NCBI GenBank assembly: GCA_902363455.1
Contig: CABJAC010000001.1
Coordinates: 806,001-870,000 of the forward strand
From: Caryophanales bacterium
GTDB taxonomy: Bacteria > Bacillota > Bacilli > Exiguobacteriales > Exiguobacteriaceae
Length of the DNA stretch: 64,000 bases
Reading direction: 5' to 3'
Part shown: positions 60,301 to 64,000 of the stretch, one piece after another
How positions within the stretch are numbered: the first letter of the stretch is position 1
Layout of the letters: each line of letters starts with the position of its first letter
The notes under the pieces: generated by a model
The model's database searches: none
Seen by the model: only the letters and a program-made list of their open reading frames with translations
What the model was told of the DNA's origin: nothing
Position numbers and translations under genes: made by a program

Positions 60301-61200
60301 ATGGACGACAATACAAGCAGAACGGAACGAAAACGGAAACAATCATCATTTACACGCTTGAAGGATAAACGACGGAAAGTGGCCGCATCTTTCGACCGGA
60401 TTGGGACGCGTAAACCGATCCGACGTCCGGTCATCGTGTATGGATCAGTTGTCTTAAGTCTTATCCTGTTATATACCGTGACATTATTTTTGACAACAGA
60501 TTCTTTATCACGGGGAGAATCGTTTAAAACGACGAATCGGTATAAAACACTACAGATCGATGCCCCGAACGCAACGGTCACATTCGTCCGAAGCACGGAC
60601 GGAAACGTTCAATTGAAGCTGATTGACAGTGCATCGAGTCAAAAACGGTTAAAAATCGGGACGTCCGGCAATACCTTGACGGTCACCGGTCGGGATGGAT
60701 TCACGGCACGACTCGGCAACCGTCCAAGTGAAAAACCGGGAGATTATGCGATTCAAGTCGGCTTGCCGAGCTATATGAATCAGATCGATGTCGAAGCCGA
60801 GCGGTTAAAAGGGATGGGTCTCTTTGCCAAAACCATTCAGCTGACGGCTGAGGCGATGGAGTTAAATAAAATCGATGCCGATGAGATTACCTTGACCGGT
60901 CGAGGCGATGTGAAAGTCACCAATTTGAATGCTGTTCATGCCACAGTGACCGCTGACTCAGTTAATTTAGCAGAGTATGGCGCGAAACTCGATTTAGCGG
61001 TATCGACAATCGATGGAGCCATCCGGTTAAAACCAACAAAAGCAGCCGGAACGATTGCCGTAACGACAGAAGGGGACATCAAAGCATCAGACCGCTATAC
61101 GAAACAAAAAGATGACGAAGTGGCTTTGTTTGAATTGTCCAAACAAGAAAAACCGGAAGTGACTGTCGAGAGTGAAGTCGGGCAGGTGACGCTCGAGTGA
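60301..61200 (+). CDS. DUF4097-like single-span membrane protein
   Basis: A 299-residue protein: a very basic cytoplasmic N-terminus (1-43), one membrane helix (about 44-65), then an extracellular region of repeated short beta strands (for example LQIDAPNATVTFVRS, LTAEAMELNKIDADEITLTG) like the right-handed beta-helix-type DUF4097 domain of LiaG/YvlB proteins. Function is unknown; a role at the cell envelope is inferred. ATG 60301 follows GGATGGAGGT; an upstream ATG at 60241 lacks a ribosome binding site. It overlaps the next gene by 4 nt. Confidence 0.75.
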   Translation: MDDNTSRTERKRKQSSFTRLKDKRRKVAASFDRIGTRKPIRRPVIVYGSVVLSLILLYTVTLFLTTDSLSRGESFKTTNRYKTLQIDAPNATVTFVRSTDGNVQLKLIDSASSQKRLKIGTSGNTLTVTGRDGFTARLGNRPSEKPGDYAIQVGLPSYMNQIDVEAERLKGMGLFAKTIQLTAEAMELNKIDADEITLTGRGDVKVTNLNAVHATVTADSVNLAEYGAKLDLAVSTIDGAIRLKPTKAAGTIAVTTEGDIKASDRYTKQKDDEVALFELSKQEKPEVTVESEVGQVTLE

Positions 61201-62108
61201 AATTTCAGTTTCGCATCGGTCTTCGGACGATAAAAACCGGAATTGCAGTCGCGATCGCGCTTAGTTTTTCATGGTATGTGTTCGGAATTTACTCTGGGAT
61301 GGGGGCCGTCGCGGCCATCGTCGCGATGCAACCAACGATTCACCGTTCGTTTAAAATCGTCTTCAATCGGATTTTAGGGACAATTCTCGGCTTAGTGTGT
61401 GGACTGGCCGTCGTCGCAACGCTCGGAGCCAATCCGTTGACGATCGGGCTTGCCGTCATCGTATCGCTTGTGTTTAATTCGATGATTGGACGGACGGACA
61501 TGTCGACGTTTGCGGCATTTGCGATTGTCTTGATGTTTGAAAGTCCGACGGCCGACTATGCGCATTATGCGCTGACCCGTTCTTTATTGACGGTCGTCGG
61601 TGTCTTATCCGCTGTCGCGGTCAACTACATCGTCTTTCCACCACACTACGAAGACCGTTTGTTGTTGTTCGTCAAAAAGACGACCAAACAATTGATGGAG
61701 GATTGGCGCAGCCTGGTCAAGGATGATTCGAAACTGCTGGCTGTTCGTAAACAAGTCTTAAAACATGAAGAAATGATCATCATGTTACAGGAAGATCAAA
61801 AATATCCACTTGTTGCAAGTGGTCAAAGTGAGGCTTTTATTCAATTGAAGCAGCTTGTGGACTTGGAAGATAAGTTGCTGTTGTTACTCGAAAGCATCGC
61901 CAGTCACCGGGACGTACCGATGGCAGAAGAACAAGAAAAAAGACTTGGACAAGAAATTGATTTTCTACTCAGCCATCATTATGATGTAATTTTTTCACAT
62001 GACCGGACTCAACCGATGTTTACATTTGATGAAGAAGTCAGTGAGGCAAAGGACATCATTAATGGGCATCTGTTGGATTACCGGGAGCAACTAGAGAAAA
62101 TGAAATAA
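61197..62108 (+). CDS. Aromatic acid exporter family (ArAE/FUSC) membrane protein
   Basis: A 303-residue protein. The N-terminal half has five to six membrane helices with GLRTIKTGIAVAIALSFSWYV and AAIVAMQPTIHRSFKIVFNRILGTILG, the ArAE_1 pattern; the C-terminal half is a soluble helical domain (about 150-303). Relatives are proposed exporters of aromatic acids, but the substrate is unknown. GTG 61197 overlaps the DUF4097 stop, implying coupled translation. Confidence 0.85.
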   Translation: MKFQFRIGLRTIKTGIAVAIALSFSWYVFGIYSGMGAVAAIVAMQPTIHRSFKIVFNRILGTILGLVCGLAVVATLGANPLTIGLAVIVSLVFNSMIGRTDMSTFAAFAIVLMFESPTADYAHYALTRSLLTVVGVLSAVAVNYIVFPPHYEDRLLLFVKKTTKQLMEDWRSLVKDDSKLLAVRKQVLKHEEMIIMLQEDQKYPLVASGQSEAFIQLKQLVDLEDKLLLLLESIASHRDVPMAEEQEKRLGQEIDFLLSHHYDVIFSHDRTQPMFTFDEEVSEAKDIINGHLLDYREQLEKMK

Positions 62109-62162
62109 AAATGTCGTCCCTGTCACTTCTTTTCAAAAGAAGCAAAGGGACGACATTTTTTC
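62109..62162. terminator. Bidirectional terminator between the exporter gene and rqcH
   Basis: AAATGTCGTCCCT (62109-62121) pairs with AGGGACGACATTT (62146-62158), with an inner CTTCTTT/AAAGAAG stem, flanked by A-rich and T-rich sequence on either side, between convergent genes. Confidence 0.9.
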
Positions 62163-63857
62163 TTAAGTTGCCCGAAGAGACTGAACAAGATCAGCGTCTG
62201 GTGTGACGTAAAGCGTCGTTTGATCCGTGTAGATGACGAAACCGGGTTTAGCGCCGCTTGGTTTCTTGACATAACGTAATTCGGTGAAGTCGACTGGAAC
62301 CTGACTGGATTCACGTGCTTTCGAATAGTAGGCGGCAACGATTGCTGCTTCCTTTAATGTGGTCTCATCCGGTTGTTCGCTGCGGATGATGACGTGTGAA
62401 CCGGGAATGTCTTTTGTATGAAGCCATGTTTCCGAACGTCGAGCAAACTTGAATGTCGCATAATCGTTTTGTTTATTGTTTTTTCCGACGAAAAACGGAA
62501 TGCCGGTCGAAGACTGATACGCTTCAAGTTTCGGAACGACGGGTTTCTTTTTCTTTTTGCTCCGTTCCCGCACGTATCCTTCTTCGACGAGTTCTTCACG
62601 CATCTCACGGATATCATCCGGAGACGCGACGTCGAGTTGAGCGAGTAACGATTCAAAGTAATCAATTTCACGCTGGTTTTTCTCAAGTTGTTTGGCGACT
62701 TCAATCTTAGCCGTCTTTAGCTTATTGTAGCGTTTGTAATACCGTTGGGCGTTCTCGTTTGGTGAGAAGCGGGGATCAAGAGTGATTGTAATTTCTTTCC
62801 CGTCTTCATCATAATAATCGACGACTGTCGCTTCTTTCATACCGCGTTCAAGCTGGTACAGGTAAGTTGTCAACAGTTCCCCTTTGTGTTTCAGTTCATC
62901 CATCTTTTCCGTTGCGGCGAGATCACGTTCGAGCTTGGTTCGTTTGAGAATGTTTTTATCGTATTCACTTTTAATGAACCGTTCGACATCCGCTGCCTGC
63001 TGTTTCACTCGGTCCCGATTAGATTTCTGATGGAAAAAAGCATCGAGGACCTCGCCGCTCGTAGTGAAGGTTTTTTCATCGACGATTTCCCCGTGATGCA
63101 ATGCGACGGGAGAAAATCGTTCTTTCCCATTCGCAAGGCGTTGGAAATAATAAGGCCCCGTCAATTCACCAAGAACGGATTGAATGGCCTGAGTGAGTGA
63201 CGTCCGGTTTGCGAGACCAGCCCGGTGAACGATTTCTGCCGTAAGTTGGGGCGAGAAACCACTGAATAAACTCAGTAATTGACGATCGAGTTTTCCCGCA
63301 TTCCAGTCAATCCGGTGAAGGGTCTTCTCGATGTCTCCAGTTAAGGGATCGACCTTATCTTGTTCCGGCGGCAACTGGTATTGGACCCCCGGCATGATTG
63401 TCCGAAACGTATTTTGACTGAGTGGAAGATGCTTGATGGCATCCAAAATTTTATCCTGTCCATCGGTTAACAGGATGTTGGAATGGCGTCCCATCAGTTC
63501 GATATATAGTTTTTTCGCTTCTTCATCACCGAGTTCATTACGTGAGCGGACGCGCATCAGAATGACCCGGTCTCGTCCCAGCTGTTCAATCGATTCGATG
63601 AAGCCACCTTCAAGATGTTTCCGGAGCATCATACAGAACATCGGCGGTTCGCTCGGATTGCTTGTTGACTCTGCTGTCAGATGAAGGCGGGCATACATGG
63701 CGTTCGCTGATGCGAGTAACATCACATTTTTCCGTTCCGCCCGAACGCTGAAAATTAAATCGAGTGCATACGGTTGATGTATTTTGTTGATACGAGCTCC
63801 GACGAGCGGTTGGAGTTCGCGGACGACCCGTGTCGTCATTAGTCCATCAAAAGCCAT
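62163..63857 (-). CDS. rqcH: RqcH (NFACT-family ribosome quality control factor)
   Basis: A 564-residue protein: N-terminal NFACT-N (MAFDGLMTTRVVRELQPLVG), a central helix-hairpin and long coiled coil (about 270-420), and C-terminal NFACT-R with KFARRSETWLHTKDIPGSHVII. In B. subtilis RqcH (YloA) recruits tRNA-Ala to stalled 50S subunits and adds alanine tails; older names are fibronectin-binding protein FbpA. ATG 63857 (minus) follows GAAGGT; the upstream in-frame extension to 63953 has no ribosome binding site and crosses a hairpin. Confidence 0.94.
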   Translation of the reverse strand: MAFDGLMTTRVVRELQPLVGARINKIHQPYALDLIFSVRAERKNVMLLASANAMYARLHLTAESTSNPSEPPMFCMMLRKHLEGGFIESIEQLGRDRVILMRVRSRNELGDEEAKKLYIELMGRHSNILLTDGQDKILDAIKHLPLSQNTFRTIMPGVQYQLPPEQDKVDPLTGDIEKTLHRIDWNAGKLDRQLLSLFSGFSPQLTAEIVHRAGLANRTSLTQAIQSVLGELTGPYYFQRLANGKERFSPVALHHGEIVDEKTFTTSGEVLDAFFHQKSNRDRVKQQAADVERFIKSEYDKNILKRTKLERDLAATEKMDELKHKGELLTTYLYQLERGMKEATVVDYYDEDGKEITITLDPRFSPNENAQRYYKRYNKLKTAKIEVAKQLEKNQREIDYFESLLAQLDVASPDDIREMREELVEEGYVRERSKKKKKPVVPKLEAYQSSTGIPFFVGKNNKQNDYATFKFARRSETWLHTKDIPGSHVIIRSEQPDETTLKEAAIVAAYYSKARESSQVPVDFTELRYVKKPSGAKPGFVIYTDQTTLYVTPDADLVQSLRAT

Positions 63858-63886
63858 GATATTACCTTCTTTCTTGATTTCGTTTC

Positions 63887-63911
63887 CACTTTCTAAAGGT
63901 AACAGAAAGTG
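63887..63911. repeat. Inverted repeat in the rqcH leader
   Basis: CACTTTCT (63887-63894) and AGAAAGTG (63904-63911), a perfect 8-bp inverted repeat with a 9-nt spacer, 30 nt ahead of rqcH. No clear promoter was resolved in 63858-64000, and no other gene is seen to the window end. Confidence 0.5.
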
Positions 63912-64000
63912 CATGGATATGGTATGATTAAGCAGTCGAGCTGAAAAGACCACTTGCGAACTTCCTGTCTCTACTGCTAATATGAAACAATGTGAAGTTT

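Noticed and set aside
56599..62108. A genomic island or prophage between pyrE and rqcH
   Set aside because: No integrase, transposase, tRNA, direct repeats or evident composition shift was seen.

Overview
The window reads as a contiguous stretch of the chromosome of a low-to-moderate GC, non-spore-forming member of the Bacillales. The best guess is Exiguobacterium, from gene content and order rather than a database search. Supporting points are the Bacillus-type order ylaN-ftsW-pycA-cta-ylb-dcw-ylm-ileS-lspA-pyr-rqcH, bacillithiol synthesis (bshC), Gram-positive ribosome binding sites, a T-box, PyrR-type control, and the absence of every sporulation gene that Bacillus subtilis carries inside this same block (spoVD, spoVE, spoIIGA, sigE, sigG, gerR). 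No rRNA, tRNA, insertion sequence, prophage or CRISPR array was seen.

Layout. Positions 1-6.7 kb: end of an unidentified minus-strand gene, ylaN, ftsW overlapping pycA, and a photolyase. 6.8-15.3 kb: the aerobic respiration block, with ctaA (heme A synthase) divergent from ctaB-C-D-E-F (heme O synthase and caa3 oxidase), then a maturation module ctaG-ctaM-sco plus one small unknown gene. 15.5-24.6 kb: yugN and an ATP-grasp gene on the minus strand, then ricF-ylbG-rsmD-coaD-ylbL, tmcAL on the minus strand, yceD-rpmF behind a consensus promoter, and panE-DUF3397-bshC. 24.7-36.7 kb: the division and cell wall cluster rsmH-ftsL-pbpB-murF-mraY-murD-murG-divIB-ftsA-ftsZ, lacking mraZ, murE, murB, spoVD and spoVE. 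36.7-44.8 kb: pgeF-ylmE-sepF-ylmG-ylmH-divIVA, a T-box leader with ileS, lspA and rluD. 44.8-56.5 kb: the complete UMP operon pyrR-P-B-C-carA-carB-K-D-F-E with three PyrR-binding hairpins. 56.6-62.1 kb: a variable accessory stretch (GNAT acetyltransferase, quinone-reductase-like enzyme with a VOC protein facing an HxlR regulator, UPF0173 hydrolase, DUF4097 protein with an aromatic-acid-exporter-like protein). 62.2-63.9 kb: rqcH on the minus strand.

How they work together. FtsW, PBP2B, FtsL, DivIB, FtsA, FtsZ, SepF and DivIVA form most of a divisome, and MurF, MurD, MraY, MurG and LspA supply precursors and lipoprotein processing. The cta genes encode an oxidase with its heme and copper maturation factors. 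The pyr operon makes UMP from glutamine, bicarbonate and aspartate under PyrR control.

The most interesting non-coding observations are these: the middle PyrR hairpin has no terminator and its lower stem contains the pyrP Shine-Dalgarno, predicting translational control; a perfect TGTGA-N6-TCACA box lies in the ctaA/ctaB divergent region; and several unexplained palindromes and hairpins lie upstream of yugN, ftsA, ftsZ, murF, hxlR and rqcH. I did not find a clearly new multi-gene system.
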